NCBI RefSeq assembly: GCF_029625335.1 | Contig: NZ_CP121111.1 | Coordinates: 1,364,001 to 1,428,000 of the forward strand | Direction: 5' to 3' | DNA from: Flavobacterium nitratireducens | Lineage (GTDB): Bacteria > Bacteroidota > Bacteroidia > Flavobacteriales > Flavobacteriaceae | Length of the DNA: 64,000 bases | Shown here: piece after piece, positions 31,701-39,617 of the stretch | How the letters are laid out: each line of letters starts with the position of its first letter | How positions within the stretch are numbered: position 1 is the first letter of the stretch | Notes under the pieces: model-generated | Told to the model about the DNA's origin: nothing | Database searches by the model: none | Seen by the model: only the letters and a program-made list of their open reading frames with translations | Translations under genes and position numbers: made by a program

Positions 31701-31948
31701 CATTTGTGAGATTGAGAGACGTATCTTTAACATACAATTTTCCATCAAAAATGATATCTAAAATGGGGCTTTCTACCGCTGCTTTTAGCGTATATGGTAA
31801 AAATCTTGCATTATGGACTCCTGCTGAAAACCCATACATAGACCCTGAATTGTCTACATTTGGAGATGGTTTATTAAGTGAGCAAGGTGAGTTTGGGACA
31901 AATCCATCCCAAAGATCTTTTGGAGCAAGCCTTAAATTAACATTCTAA
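28757..31948 (+). CDS. SusC/RagA-family TonB-dependent outer-membrane receptor
   Basis: A 1063-residue receptor from the ATG at 28757; an in-frame TTG at 28727 would put ten polar residues before the signal peptide and is rejected. Order: signal peptide (residues 1-22, ending VTQVLFAQ), a carboxypeptidase-regulatory-like domain (GTISDKAGLPLPGVSVLVKG), the plug (YVVDGTPINN; LKGAAASALYGSRAANGVIL) and a 22-strand barrel ending FGASLKLTF. It imports a large nutrient, bound with SusD, using TonB energy. No STN domain is seen, so no anti-sigma signalling is expected. No glycoside hydrolase is next to it, so the substrate is unknown. Confidence 0.93.
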   Translation: MKLKFNGLLMLTLALVTQVLFAQERIVSGTISDKAGLPLPGVSVLVKGTQNSTQTDFDGKFKIKASASQTLVFSFIGMKTQERLASSTTINVTLQDDAVELEGVVVTAFGIKKQKRSVSYATSNVSSDELTEVSNVNVFESMSGKVAGVDITAPAQVGASSKVIIRGYNSLSNSSPLYVVDGTPINNSGNGSSSNTRSFDAGNGVSDLDPNNIESISILKGAAASALYGSRAANGVILVTTKSAKNKSKIAVELFHSTDFSEIARVPHLQNEFGQGWSGFSWSNWAGSGNNASNENGSWGPAFNGEIRPWGAIINNAQQIKPYVALKNNVLDFYEQGSTFTNNVRLSGGGENSNFSLNFSDVNSDGIIPSATDTYKRKALSINAGISNDKLSVRANINYIRKNQNAVNTGQGADAGEGNTMMQELLQIPRDVSIVDLEDYKNNPYNTNSNYFSPYTSNPYWSIYENSTKIDGNRFFGNVNIGYKFTDKLSMSYQAGGDYRNEKIKSYGAVVTFEPGSAQALGNVNGVVGGVTERIYQNVEFDTNLNLNYNTAINEDFNVNGMVGFNSNERTGSSLAAQITNLDIPYFYELSNSSVKPVVGQNDFRRKSFGVFGSFEGSYKNRLFLTVTGRNDWTSTLPQGANSYFYPSVSLSGVVLDTAEHYLKVRTAYAEIGNDTGAYQTQSTLTQGNASLGFGNILLPIGGVNGYEFSGNLGNSSLKPERTKELEIGFESNFFYKRVNLDASIYSKKTEGLLFERPVATSTGFATQTTNLLDVSNKGIELVLNIVPVKLNDLQWDITTTFSKNISEVTDIVGDVEKIQLASNYGVSFNAMVGEPLGVFSTFVPKTTTTGQYIVDGSTGFYKVTDDEQVVGNSQRDFVMGFKNKITYKNIILAFGIDWKQGGEMYSYTKRLSHFTGNGIETTYNDRNPFIIPNSVVEVLDSNNEVTGYEENTTAVGYSSITDFYNTSNNPGIEKTHVIDKTFVRLRDVSLTYNFPSKMISKMGLSTAAFSVYGKNLALWTPAENPYIDPELSTFGDGLLSEQGEFGTNPSQRSFGASLKLTF

Positions 31949-31958
31949 AAAAAAGAAA

Positions 31959-33395
31959 ATGAAAAAATTATTAATTAGTATATTAGTTTTATCATCTGCA
32001 TTTATAGGGTGTAGTACAGATTTAGACATAAACAGTGATCCAGATTTATTGGATCCAAGTAAAGCACCTCTTTCTGCTCAATTACCAGCAGGTATAACTG
32101 GTATAATAGGTGCAGAAGGTGCATCATACGCAATAATTGGCGGTATGTGGTCACAATATTGGACACAAAGTAACGCTGCAAATCAATACAAGGATATTGA
32201 CAATTATTCTATTGGAACTTCAGATTATAATGGAGCTTGGAATGCAATGTTTGATGCATTAGGCGACATTAGAAATGTTAAAAGAAGAGCACTTGCAGAA
32301 GAAAATTGGAAATACTTTTTAATAGCAACTACTTTAGAGGTACAAGCTGCACAAGTACTAACTGACTTTTACGGAGATATTCCATACAAAGAAGCGAATA
32401 ACAATACTATTTTAGAACCTAAGTTCAATACAAGTGAGGAAGTATATGAATTTATGATCGAAGATTTAAATTTAGCTTTATCTAAAAATTTAGATTCTTC
32501 AAAAGGTACTAACCCTGGTTCAGATGATTTCATTTATGGTGGTATTATGACAAATTGGGTAAAATTTGCCAATACATTAAAATTGAAAATTTTCTTGAGA
32601 CAAGCAACAAGTTCAAAATCATCTGTAGCTAGTGCAGGAATAAGTGATTTATTATCAAAAAACACTGCATTCCTAGATACCGATGCAGGTATGACTCAAT
32701 TTACTGATGCTGTTAACCAAAGTAATCCATTATACGAATACAATATTCGTAAATTAAATGTTGCAACAAACCTTAGAATGAGTACAACTTTAGCTTCATT
32801 TTTTGACGCCAATTCTGATACTAGAAAAGCTAAATATTATGGAGCAGGTAACTCTTTAAATCAAGGAGACTATACAAGTACAGCTGGAGCTGGAACAATA
32901 GCAATTGTAACAATTAAAGCAACAACACCAGCCTACTTAATGACTAAAGAAGAAAGCTTATTTTTACAAGCTGAAGCTTTAGAGCGTTACGCTTCTGGTA
33001 CTGGAGCTAAAGGAAAATATGACGCTGCTATTAATGCAAATTTCGCAAGATACAGTTTAGATGGAACTTCATTCGTTTCTGGAGCTTATGCTTATCCAAC
33101 TTCTGGAACTTTAGAACAAAAAATAGAAGCTATAATTACTCAAAAATGGGTTTCAAGTTTCCCTGGTAATGGTTTTGAAGCATTTTTTGAAAAAAACAGA
33201 ACTGGTTATCCTAAAACATCTTCAGTTGCTCAAAGTAGTTCTTCATACGTTCCTGGAGAATTTGTTTATGCAAAAAATGGAACAACAGGAGGCTTATTTC
33301 CAAAAAGAATAGCATATCCGCTTTCTGAAAGAAATGCAAATCCGAATGCACCAAATTTAGTACCGATAACAACACCAATCTGGTGGCATAAATAA
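31959..33395 (+). CDS. SusD/RagB-family nutrient-binding outer-membrane lipoprotein
   Basis: A 478-residue lipoprotein (MKKLLISILVLSSAFIGCST; lipidated Cys18). The pattern of TPR-like helices, the segment SQYWTQSNAANQYKDIDNYS and TLEVQAAQVLTDFYGDIPYK fit the SusD-like_2 group that pairs with SusC receptors. It lies ten bases after susC, and the two gene products form the outer-membrane transport bucket. The C-terminal part has the family features PKRIAYPLSERNANPNAPNL. Confidence 0.9.
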   Translation: MKKLLISILVLSSAFIGCSTDLDINSDPDLLDPSKAPLSAQLPAGITGIIGAEGASYAIIGGMWSQYWTQSNAANQYKDIDNYSIGTSDYNGAWNAMFDALGDIRNVKRRALAEENWKYFLIATTLEVQAAQVLTDFYGDIPYKEANNNTILEPKFNTSEEVYEFMIEDLNLALSKNLDSSKGTNPGSDDFIYGGIMTNWVKFANTLKLKIFLRQATSSKSSVASAGISDLLSKNTAFLDTDAGMTQFTDAVNQSNPLYEYNIRKLNVATNLRMSTTLASFFDANSDTRKAKYYGAGNSLNQGDYTSTAGAGTIAIVTIKATTPAYLMTKEESLFLQAEALERYASGTGAKGKYDAAINANFARYSLDGTSFVSGAYAYPTSGTLEQKIEAIITQKWVSSFPGNGFEAFFEKNRTGYPKTSSVAQSSSSYVPGEFVYAKNGTTGGLFPKRIAYPLSERNANPNAPNLVPITTPIWWHK

Positions 33396-33403
33396 TAATA
33401 AAA

Positions 33404-34126
33404 ATGAAAAAAATAACATCACTTATAGTAATCATGAGTGCATTTTTTGCATCATGTGAAGCAGATAGTACAGCAAATGTATCATCAATTACTAACTATG
33501 CACTAATTGAACTTAATGGAAACAATCCTATGTTTGTTCAACAAGGAACTTCTTATTCTGATCCAGGAGTAACTGCCACCGAAAATGGAACTCCTATTGA
33601 AGCAACAATTACTGGATTTGGTAATTACAGAGGAACAACAACAATTGACACAAACAAATCTGACCATTATTCTCAAACATATACAGCAACTAATAAAGAT
33701 GGCTTTGAAGCTAATACTTCTAGAGATGTATATGTTTATAAAAATGGAGATTTGGTGAACAGCATTGAAGGAATTTATACTTCAACAGTAGTAAGAAATG
33801 GTTCCTCAGCAGCTCAGTATACTAATATGAAATATGTTCTAATTTGGAAAAATACTGATGGAACATATCAAATTTCTGATGGGATTGGAGGATATTATAA
33901 TTTAGGAAGAGGTTATGGATTTGGATATATTGCAGGACCAGTAACTATTACAGCAAATGACATTCCAAATAATAGCTTTACAGTTTCTCCATTTATTGTA
34001 AATGGTTTCGGAGGTGATGCAACAATGACCTCTTTTACTGTAAACCCAAGTACAAAAAAAATCACTTTTTCAACGTCATGGTTAACATATACGTTTGAAG
34101 TAACTTTAACCCAAGTTCAACCTTAA
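33404..34126 (+). CDS. Small lipoprotein with a DUF5011/BT_2262-like immunoglobulin-type domain
   Basis: A 240-residue lipoprotein (MKKITSLIVIMSAFFASCEA; lipidated Cys18). Residues about 30-105 contain the pattern of an Ig-like DUF5011-type domain: MFVQQGTSYSDPGVTATENG, then SQTYTATNKDGFEANTSRDV. The C-terminal half (about 125-240) is beta-rich, as in the BT_2262-type proteins of Bacteroides Sus-like loci. It starts eight bases after susD and is expected on the cell surface as a helper to the SusCD pair. The ligand is unknown. Confidence 0.65.
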   Translation: MKKITSLIVIMSAFFASCEADSTANVSSITNYALIELNGNNPMFVQQGTSYSDPGVTATENGTPIEATITGFGNYRGTTTIDTNKSDHYSQTYTATNKDGFEANTSRDVYVYKNGDLVNSIEGIYTSTVVRNGSSAAQYTNMKYVLIWKNTDGTYQISDGIGGYYNLGRGYGFGYIAGPVTITANDIPNNSFTVSPFIVNGFGGDATMTSFTVNPSTKKITFSTSWLTYTFEVTLTQVQP

Positions 34127-34137
34127 AACATTAAAGA

Positions 34138-34635
34138 ATGAAAAAAATTATAACTAATTATATTAAAATACTATTTGGAGTTCTAACTCTTACAGTATTA
34201 AATTCTTGTGATGCTGGTGGAGATCCCAATATTGGAGGAACTTCTATGGAAGACTATGCAGGTGATTGGTATATCAGTGCAAAAGATTCTGACAATCATG
34301 ATGTATTTGAACACGAATTGCACCATACGTACAACACCGCTGCAAATGACAATACTTTGTGGATCGATGATGAGAAAAATGGTTATTGGATAAAATGCAA
34401 AGTTACTATGGATGTAGCAAACGGTACATTTACTGCAACTTCATCAGACAACCTTTTAGACGGAAGTAAAGTAACCATTACAAATGGTAAAATTGAAAAA
34501 GGTGCTGGTCTATCAAAAGCAGGACACAAAGTAGACAAAATTACTTTTACTGCACATTTTGATTATGATGCTGATGGATATGACATTATCTATGAAGGTC
34601 ATAAAAGAACTGGATTCAAAGAAGACGAGTATTGA
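34138..34635 (+). CDS. Putative lipid-binding-type lipoprotein (PF12888-like)
   Basis: A 165-residue lipoprotein; the signal peptide ends LTVLNSCDAGG (Cys at about residue 24). The body begins MEDYAGDWYISAKDSDNHDV and looks like one beta-barrel or lipocalin-like domain; the pattern resembles the putative lipid-binding family found at the end of SusCD-linked operons. The domain name is from memory of the family, not from a search. It starts 11 bases after the previous gene and is followed by a strong terminator, so it closes the operon. Confidence 0.6.
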   Translation: MKKIITNYIKILFGVLTLTVLNSCDAGGDPNIGGTSMEDYAGDWYISAKDSDNHDVFEHELHHTYNTAANDNTLWIDDEKNGYWIKCKVTMDVANGTFTATSSDNLLDGSKVTITNGKIEKGAGLSKAGHKVDKITFTAHFDYDADGYDIIYEGHKRTGFKEDEY

Positions 34636-34652
34636 TTCCTATAAAATTATTT

Positions 34653-34686
34653 AAAAACCGTCAAGCTTAGCTTGGCGGTTTTTTTT
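34653..34686 (+). terminator. Rho-independent terminator of the susC operon
   Basis: A stem of about 11 pairs (AACCGTCAAGC / GCTTGGCGGTT, with one G-T pair) and a three-base loop is followed by a T-run, 17 bases after the last lipoprotein stop. Confidence 0.92.
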
Positions 34687-34687
34687 A

Positions 34688-34695
34688 TATATTTG
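34688..34695 (+). promoter_or_regulatory. -7 promoter box of rlmB, directly before the start codon
   Basis: TATATTTG matches TAnnTTTG and is followed by only four bases before the rlmB ATG at 34700. The box abuts the T-run of the upstream terminator. The message is predicted to be leaderless. Confidence 0.6.
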
Positions 34696-34699
34696 CGCC

Positions 34700-35434
34700 A
34701 TGGAAAAAGAACATCAAATATTCGGGATAAGAGCCATTATTGAAGCAATTCAAGCGGGGACAACAATTGACAAAGTATATATTCAAAAGGAAACATCAGG
34801 TGAATTGATGAAAGACTTGATGAAAGTTATGAAACGTGCTAATGTAAATTTCTCTTACGTTCCTGTTGAAAAATTAAACAAACTAACACCGAACAACCAT
34901 CAAGGTGCAGTAGCTTCCATCTCTCCTATCTCATTCTTTGACTTAGAAAGTTTGATTGAAACAATAATTGAAAATGGTAAAAAACCACTATTTTTAGTGT
35001 TAGACCAAATTTCTGATGCACGTAATTTTGGAGCCATTATCCGAACTGCCGAATGTACTGGAGTAAACGGAATTATCATTCAAAAATCCGGTTCAGCTCC
35101 TGTAAATGGGGATACTGTTAAAACATCAGCGGGTGCCGTTTTTAATATTCCTATTTGTAAAGTAGAACACATTAAAGATGCTATTTTCCTTTTGCAGGCT
35201 AATGGAATCAAAACTGTTGCTGCAACTGAAAAAACCGACAATACCATTTACAATATTGATTTTAGCGAAGCTGTTGCCATTATCATGGGATCGGAAGATA
35301 GAGGAGTAAATCCGTCTGTTTTGAAAATCGTAGATGAAAAAGCTAAACTTCCTATGTTTGGAACAATAGGTTCTTTAAATGTATCGGTTGCTTGTGGCGC
35401 CTTTTTATATGAAGTCGTAAGACAGAGAAACTAA
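34700..35434 (+). CDS. rlmB: 23S rRNA (guanosine-2'-O-)-methyltransferase RlmB (SpoU/TrmH family)
   Basis: A 244-residue SPOUT methyltransferase. The N-terminal substrate-binding domain (EKEHQIFGIRAIIEAIQAGT; NNHQGAVASI) precedes the knotted SAM-binding domain with LDQISDARNFGAIIRTAECT (motif 1, about 97-116), IIMGSEDRGVNPSVL (motif 2) and GSLNVSVACGAFLYE (motif 3). The size fits RlmB, which methylates G2251 in the peptidyl-transferase loop (E. coli numbering). It has its own promoter and a terminator that reaches into the end of the convergent rhomboid gene. Confidence 0.93.
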   Translation: MEKEHQIFGIRAIIEAIQAGTTIDKVYIQKETSGELMKDLMKVMKRANVNFSYVPVEKLNKLTPNNHQGAVASISPISFFDLESLIETIIENGKKPLFLVLDQISDARNFGAIIRTAECTGVNGIIIQKSGSAPVNGDTVKTSAGAVFNIPICKVEHIKDAIFLLQANGIKTVAATEKTDNTIYNIDFSEAVAIIMGSEDRGVNPSVLKIVDEKAKLPMFGTIGSLNVSVACGAFLYEVVRQRN

Positions 35435-35468
35435 GATATAAGATTACAGAATTTAGATAACAGAAAAG

Positions 35469-35501
35469 CGAATTAGATTTAAGAGTCTGATTCGTTTTTT
35501 T
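35469..35501 (+). terminator. Terminator of rlmB overlapping the end of the rhomboid gene
   Basis: CGAATTAGA (35469-35477) pairs with TCTGATTCG (35486-35494), nine pairs including one G-T, then a T-run. Part of this stem is also the last codons and stop of the convergent rhomboid CDS. Confidence 0.75.
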
Positions 35502-36240
35502 CTTTTTCAATAAAATCGTAATTCACATCATAATTGGATGAAAAGTAAGCACTAATTTCTTCTTCTTGATCTTCTTTTGGTGGATTTACAAAATTACCAT
35601 TTACATCAAAACGTTGCATAAATTTATCTTCAGCCGGATTATAATCGGGCATTTCCCATTCGTATTTTGGGACTTTTTTAAATTCGGGAGTTCCATAATA
35701 TAATGCTAATCCCAAACCCGTAATCAGTCCCGACAAATGACCTTCCCATGAAATGGTATCATCTACCTCCGGAAAAACATACCAAATCATTCCGCCATAC
35801 ATCATAATAACAGCCAGAGATAATGCTACCAAACGATAATATTTGGTAAAAATCCCTTTAAAAAAGACGAAAGAAAATAACACATAAATGAGTCCGCTGG
35901 CTCCAATATGGAAATTTTCTCTTCCAATAAGCCATGTTAAAAGTCCTGAAAACAAAATCCCACAAACAATCACTCTTAGAGACAAATTGGAATAAAAAAA
36001 CTGTAATGCAGCCAACAATACTAAAAGCGGAATAGAGTTATTGTAGAGATGCATTAAATCGGCATGAATGAAAGGGCTAAAAATCACACCTTGTAAACCA
36101 GAGAATGAACGAGGATAAATACCATTTTCTACAAAATCAAAGTCAAAACGGATTTGCAGCCAATAGACAAACCAGAGGGAAAACACAAAAAAAAGTGGAA
36201 GACCTATAACGACGTTTGTAAATTTAAAATGCTTATCCAT
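35479..36240 (-). CDS. Rhomboid family intramembrane serine protease
   Basis: A 253-residue membrane protease with about six or seven transmembrane helices. The catalytic Ser lies in the helix motif HIGASGLIYVLFSF (GxSG, about residues 111-124) and the His in WEGHLSGLITGLG (about 165-177). The loop-1 pattern (FIHADLMHLYNNSIPLLVLL) is also typical. A cytosolic C-terminal tail of about 70 residues (from PEFKKVPKYEWEM) is extra. It cleaves single-pass membrane proteins; the target is unknown. Confidence 0.9.
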   Translation of the reverse strand: MDKHFKFTNVVIGLPLFFVFSLWFVYWLQIRFDFDFVENGIYPRSFSGLQGVIFSPFIHADLMHLYNNSIPLLVLLAALQFFYSNLSLRVIVCGILFSGLLTWLIGRENFHIGASGLIYVLFSFVFFKGIFTKYYRLVALSLAVIMMYGGMIWYVFPEVDDTISWEGHLSGLITGLGLALYYGTPEFKKVPKYEWEMPDYNPAEDKFMQRFDVNGNFVNPPKEDQEEEISAYFSSNYDVNYDFIEKEKNESDS

Positions 36241-36438
36241 TATTTGTTTTTTAAAAAATAAATCAATTATGAAACCAAAAACAATATAATGCTATTTTGT
36301 CATAAAGTTAATTCGGTTAAATAAATATTTGTTGATTTGCTTATTCTAATGTCATAAATTTGAATATTCAAAATCTGATTTCAAAAATATTCTGATTGGT
36401 GATTGAAGATTAACGAATTTAGATTTCAGATCAAAAAA

Positions 36439-37716
36439 ATGGAAGCACCTTTAGCAGAACGCATACGCCCGCAAAAATTAGACGAATACATCAGTCAATT
36501 ACACTTGGTTGGTCCGAATGGCTCTTTGACCCAACAAATTGCAAAAGGAATTATCCCATCCTTAATTTTCTGGGGACCTCCGGGAACAGGAAAAACCACC
36601 TTGGCACAAATTATTGCTCAGGAATCGCAACGCCCTTTTTTTGTATTAAGCGCTATTAATTCGGGGGTAAAAGACATTCGTGAAGTGATTGACAAGGCCA
36701 AACAAAGTGGCGGACTTTTCACTGCTAAAAACCCTATTTTGTTTATTGATGAGATTCATCGTTTCAGTAAATCGCAACAAGATTCTTTGCTAGCTGCCGT
36801 TGAAAAAGGATGGATTACACTCGTAGGTGCAACAACCGAAAATCCAAGTTTTGAGGTAATCCCTGCACTTTTATCCCGTTGCCAAGTTTATGTTTTAAAT
36901 GCATTTACAAAAGCCGATTTGATTTCGCTTTTGGAGCGCGCTATGAAAACCGATGTCTATTTAAAAAACAAAGACATCCAACTCAAAGAAACTGAAGCTT
37001 TATTACGTCTTTCAGGAGGTGATGGCCGTAAACTATTAAATATATTCGAATTAGTGATTAACGCTTCTGCAGGGGATGAAATCATCATAACAAATAATCG
37101 CGTTTTAGAATTAGTTCAGCAAAATACGGTACTTTATGACAAAACTGGCGAACAACATTATGACATTATTTCGGCTTTCATTAAATCCATACGTGGCAGC
37201 GACCCTAATGGAGCCGTTTATTGGTTAGCTCGAATGATTGAAGGTGGCGAAGATGTAAAATTCATTGCCAGACGATTATTGATTTCGGCCAGTGAAGATA
37301 TTGGGAATGCCAATCCTACAGCTTTAATTATGGCGAATAATACTTTTCAGGCAGTTACCACTATTGGTTATCCAGAAAGTAGAATTCTATTGAGTCAATG
37401 TGCTATTTATTTAGCCACTTCGCCTAAAAGTAATGCCTCTTACATGGCTATCAATACAGCGCAGCAAATTGTAAAACAAACAGGGGATTTATCAGTACCT
37501 ATTCATTTACGAAATGCACCTACTAAACTGATGAAAGAATTGGGTTATGGTGAAGAGTATAAATATTCGCATGATTATGCTAATAATTTTGCCGAACAGG
37601 AATACTTACCTGAAGAAATAAAAAACACCCCTATTTATGTCCCTGGAGAAAATGCCAGAGAAAAAACAACCAGAGAATTTCTTAAAAATCGCTGGAAAGA
37701 CAAATATGGATATTAG
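36439..37716 (+). CDS. rarA: Replication-associated recombination protein A (RarA/MgsA AAA+ ATPase)
   Basis: A 425-residue AAA+ protein from the ATG at 36439 ([20 protein letters not shown]). An in-frame start 36 bases upstream adds a non-conserved stretch and is not favoured. Walker A is [10 protein letters not shown] (about 45-54), Walker [11 protein letters not shown] (about 99-108), sensor 1 [11 protein letters not shown]; the C-terminal MgsA tetramerisation domain ([20 protein letters not shown]) follows. RarA acts at stalled replication forks with SSB. It is transcribed alone. Confidence 0.94.
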   Translation: MEAPLAERIRPQKLDEYISQLHLVGPNGSLTQQIAKGIIPSLIFWGPPGTGKTTLAQIIAQESQRPFFVLSAINSGVKDIREVIDKAKQSGGLFTAKNPILFIDEIHRFSKSQQDSLLAAVEKGWITLVGATTENPSFEVIPALLSRCQVYVLNAFTKADLISLLERAMKTDVYLKNKDIQLKETEALLRLSGGDGRKLLNIFELVINASAGDEIIITNNRVLELVQQNTVLYDKTGEQHYDIISAFIKSIRGSDPNGAVYWLARMIEGGEDVKFIARRLLISASEDIGNANPTALIMANNTFQAVTTIGYPESRILLSQCAIYLATSPKSNASYMAINTAQQIVKQTGDLSVPIHLRNAPTKLMKELGYGEEYKYSHDYANNFAEQEYLPEEIKNTPIYVPGENAREKTTREFLKNRWKDKYGY

Positions 37717-37750
37717 AAGTTAGAAATTAGAAGTAGATATATAACAAAAA

Positions 37751-37821
37751 CAGATTTCAGATTAGATGATTAACATTCTTAATCTGAAATCTGAAATCTG
37801 AAATCTGAAATCTGAAATCTG
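37751..37821. repeat. Seven-base tandem repeat with an inverted partner copy
   Basis: The unit AATCTGA is repeated 5.9 times without a break from 37781 to 37821. Upstream, CAGATTTCAGATT (37751-37763) is the reverse complement of AATCTGAAATCTG, so it can pair with any two adjacent units to make a hairpin with a 17-base or longer loop. It lies between convergent rarA and the next gene, two bases before that gene's stop. Confidence 0.85.
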
Positions 37822-37823
37822 GA

Positions 37824-38576
37824 CTAAAACTTAACGTTTACTTTTTCAGAAACTAATTGATCATTTTGATAATATTCAAAAAACCATTGGTTGTCTTTTT
37901 TAACTAAAACACCTTGCTGATTTCCTTTTTGAGCTAAAAATGAATTAGCATCAGAAGTTTTATAAATTTTCATTATCACTGATGGTTTACTATCAATCAA
38001 CTGATAGTTTCCTCCTGCTAATGGTTGAGCAAAAAGTACTTCATTTGGATCCAATACAACTTTTGTCTCAACATTAGACTGAACAGTATTTTCAATCTTA
38101 ACAGCTGCAGGCTCTTTTACCATTTCGCTTTTTTGTTCTGTTGCAACGTTTGCACCTCCGTTATATTTATATTCTAGCGCATAAACGGACTCAAAAGCTT
38201 TATTCAATGCCTCATGATAGGCTACCTGATATTCTTTTTCTCTACTTGATCCTATTTCAGATTGATAAACAATTTTACCGTAACAATCCTTGAAAGTCAA
38301 GAACAATTTTGTAACTAAAAAACCATTTTGTTTTTCAATATTATAATTTAATACTGCACATCTATTGATTTGCTGTGGAATTATTTCGTTTGAATAATAA
38401 ACTTCAAAACCTACTTTTTCCAAATTAAATTTTGACAAAGTAGACAATCGATATTGGTTTTCTGATTTCAAGAAATCAAATTTCAAAGGAACAACTACTG
38501 CTTTATAATCGTTTATAGACTGTGCTATTCCGAAACTAGATACTAGTAATAAAAGTAATAAAAACTGTTTTTTCAT
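37824..38576 (-). CDS. Conserved secreted protein of unknown function
   Basis: A 250-residue protein with a signal peptide (MKKQFLLLLLLVSSFGIAQS, cleavage after about residue 18). The N-terminal half (residues 25-125) looks like one alpha/beta domain (YKAVVVPLKFDFLKSENQYR). A linker rich in Glu/Lys/Val (about 140-175) leads to a C-terminal beta-rich segment (PLAGGNYQLIDSKPSVIMKI). No motif points to a function; it looks like a family kept in Flavobacteriia. It converges with rarA. Confidence 0.7.
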   Translation of the reverse strand: MKKQFLLLLLLVSSFGIAQSINDYKAVVVPLKFDFLKSENQYRLSTLSKFNLEKVGFEVYYSNEIIPQQINRCAVLNYNIEKQNGFLVTKLFLTFKDCYGKIVYQSEIGSSREKEYQVAYHEALNKAFESVYALEYKYNGGANVATEQKSEMVKEPAAVKIENTVQSNVETKVVLDPNEVLFAQPLAGGNYQLIDSKPSVIMKIYKTSDANSFLAQKGNQQGVLVKKDNQWFFEYYQNDQLVSEKVNVKF

Positions 38577-38665
38577 ATTAATTTAATTTGAATATATTGG
38601 TTGTATTATAGAGTGTGATTTCTAAAAAAGTTGCTTGTAAAGCTTCTTTAAAAATTTTTATTTTT

Positions 38666-39355
38666 TTACAAATACTTTTTAAGTTCTAATAAATGATTTA
38701 CTTGTTTGATGTTGCTGTTTACAGCTTCCTTATTTTCATTGAAATATATCGCATCAATCCCGGCATCCAAAGCTCCAAATACATCTGCTTCTATAGAATC
38801 CCCTATCATAATACTGGATTCTTTTTTGGCTTTCGCCAAATTCAGAGCGTATTCAAAAATAATAGGATTAGGCTTTTTACCCCCTGCCATTTCCGAATTA
38901 GTAATCGTAGAAAAATAGTTAATCAAATTAGCGTTTTTGAGCTTCTTTTGTTGAACATGTGCAAAACCATTAGTTATGACATGAAGCTTATATTTCCCAT
39001 TTAAATAATCCAAAATTTCATACGCACCATCAAAAAGATGGTTATTATCGGTCAACAAATCAATATATTCCTGAGAAATCAACTCTATATCATTGTCTGA
39101 AATTGAATAACCAATTGCATCAAAAGACAATTTCAATCGATCATAGCGCAATTGTTGATGCGTTATTTTATCGTATTGATACAGTTTCCAGCAGGATTGA
39201 TTAATTGGAAGGTATTGTTTTATAAAATCTTCAATTTGTACTTCCGGATGATTCCTGCTAAAAATAGTTTCAAAAGTAATTTTTGAATTTTTATCAAAAT
39301 CCCAAAGCGTATGATCTAAATCAAAAAACACATCTTTAATATCCAAATTTATCAT
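38666..39355 (-). CDS. HAD-family noncanonical pyrimidine nucleotidase (YjjG type)
   Basis: A 229-residue HAD phosphatase. Motif I is FFDLDHTLWDFDKN (about 10-23) with the nucleophilic Asp and general acid Asp; motif II LHVITNGF (about 118-125); motif III Lys in GGKKPNPIIFEYAL (about 152-165); motif IV MIGDSIEADVFGALDAG (about 176-192). YjjG dephosphorylates pyrimidine and modified nucleoside monophosphates, cleaning the pool. It stands alone. Confidence 0.85.
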   Translation of the reverse strand: MINLDIKDVFFDLDHTLWDFDKNSKITFETIFSRNHPEVQIEDFIKQYLPINQSCWKLYQYDKITHQQLRYDRLKLSFDAIGYSISDNDIELISQEYIDLLTDNNHLFDGAYEILDYLNGKYKLHVITNGFAHVQQKKLKNANLINYFSTITNSEMAGGKKPNPIIFEYALNLAKAKKESSIMIGDSIEADVFGALDAGIDAIYFNENKEAVNSNIKQVNHLLELKKYL

Positions 39356-39590
39356 GTTTTACTCCCAATAAAATCTATTTTAACCATTTTTTCACTCTAA
39401 ATAACTTCCTTGTATTAATTTATAAGCAAAAAACACCACTTCTTTTCAGTTCATCAATTTTTTTAACTTATTAAAACTCGTTCTTAGACTTCATCATAGC
39501 AATAAGTAATCAAATATACCAAATCCAAATCCGTACACAATATTGTGAAGGTAAATTAACAATTCACGAAATGAAGTATTTTAAAAAACT

Positions 39591-39598
39591 TATATTTG
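39591..39598 (+). promoter_or_regulatory. -7 promoter box of the pxpBCA operon
   Basis: TATATTTG (TAnnTTTG) lies 19 bases before the TTG taken as the pxpB start. No clear TTG was seen at -33. The rest of the 39356-39617 gap is AT-rich and empty. Confidence 0.5.
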
Positions 39599-39617
39599 TT
39601 GAAAACCTATTTGCATT

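Noticed and set aside
37781..37821. Short regular repeats that could suggest a CRISPR array
   Set aside because: The unit is seven bases with no spacers and there are no cas genes; it is a simple tandem repeat.
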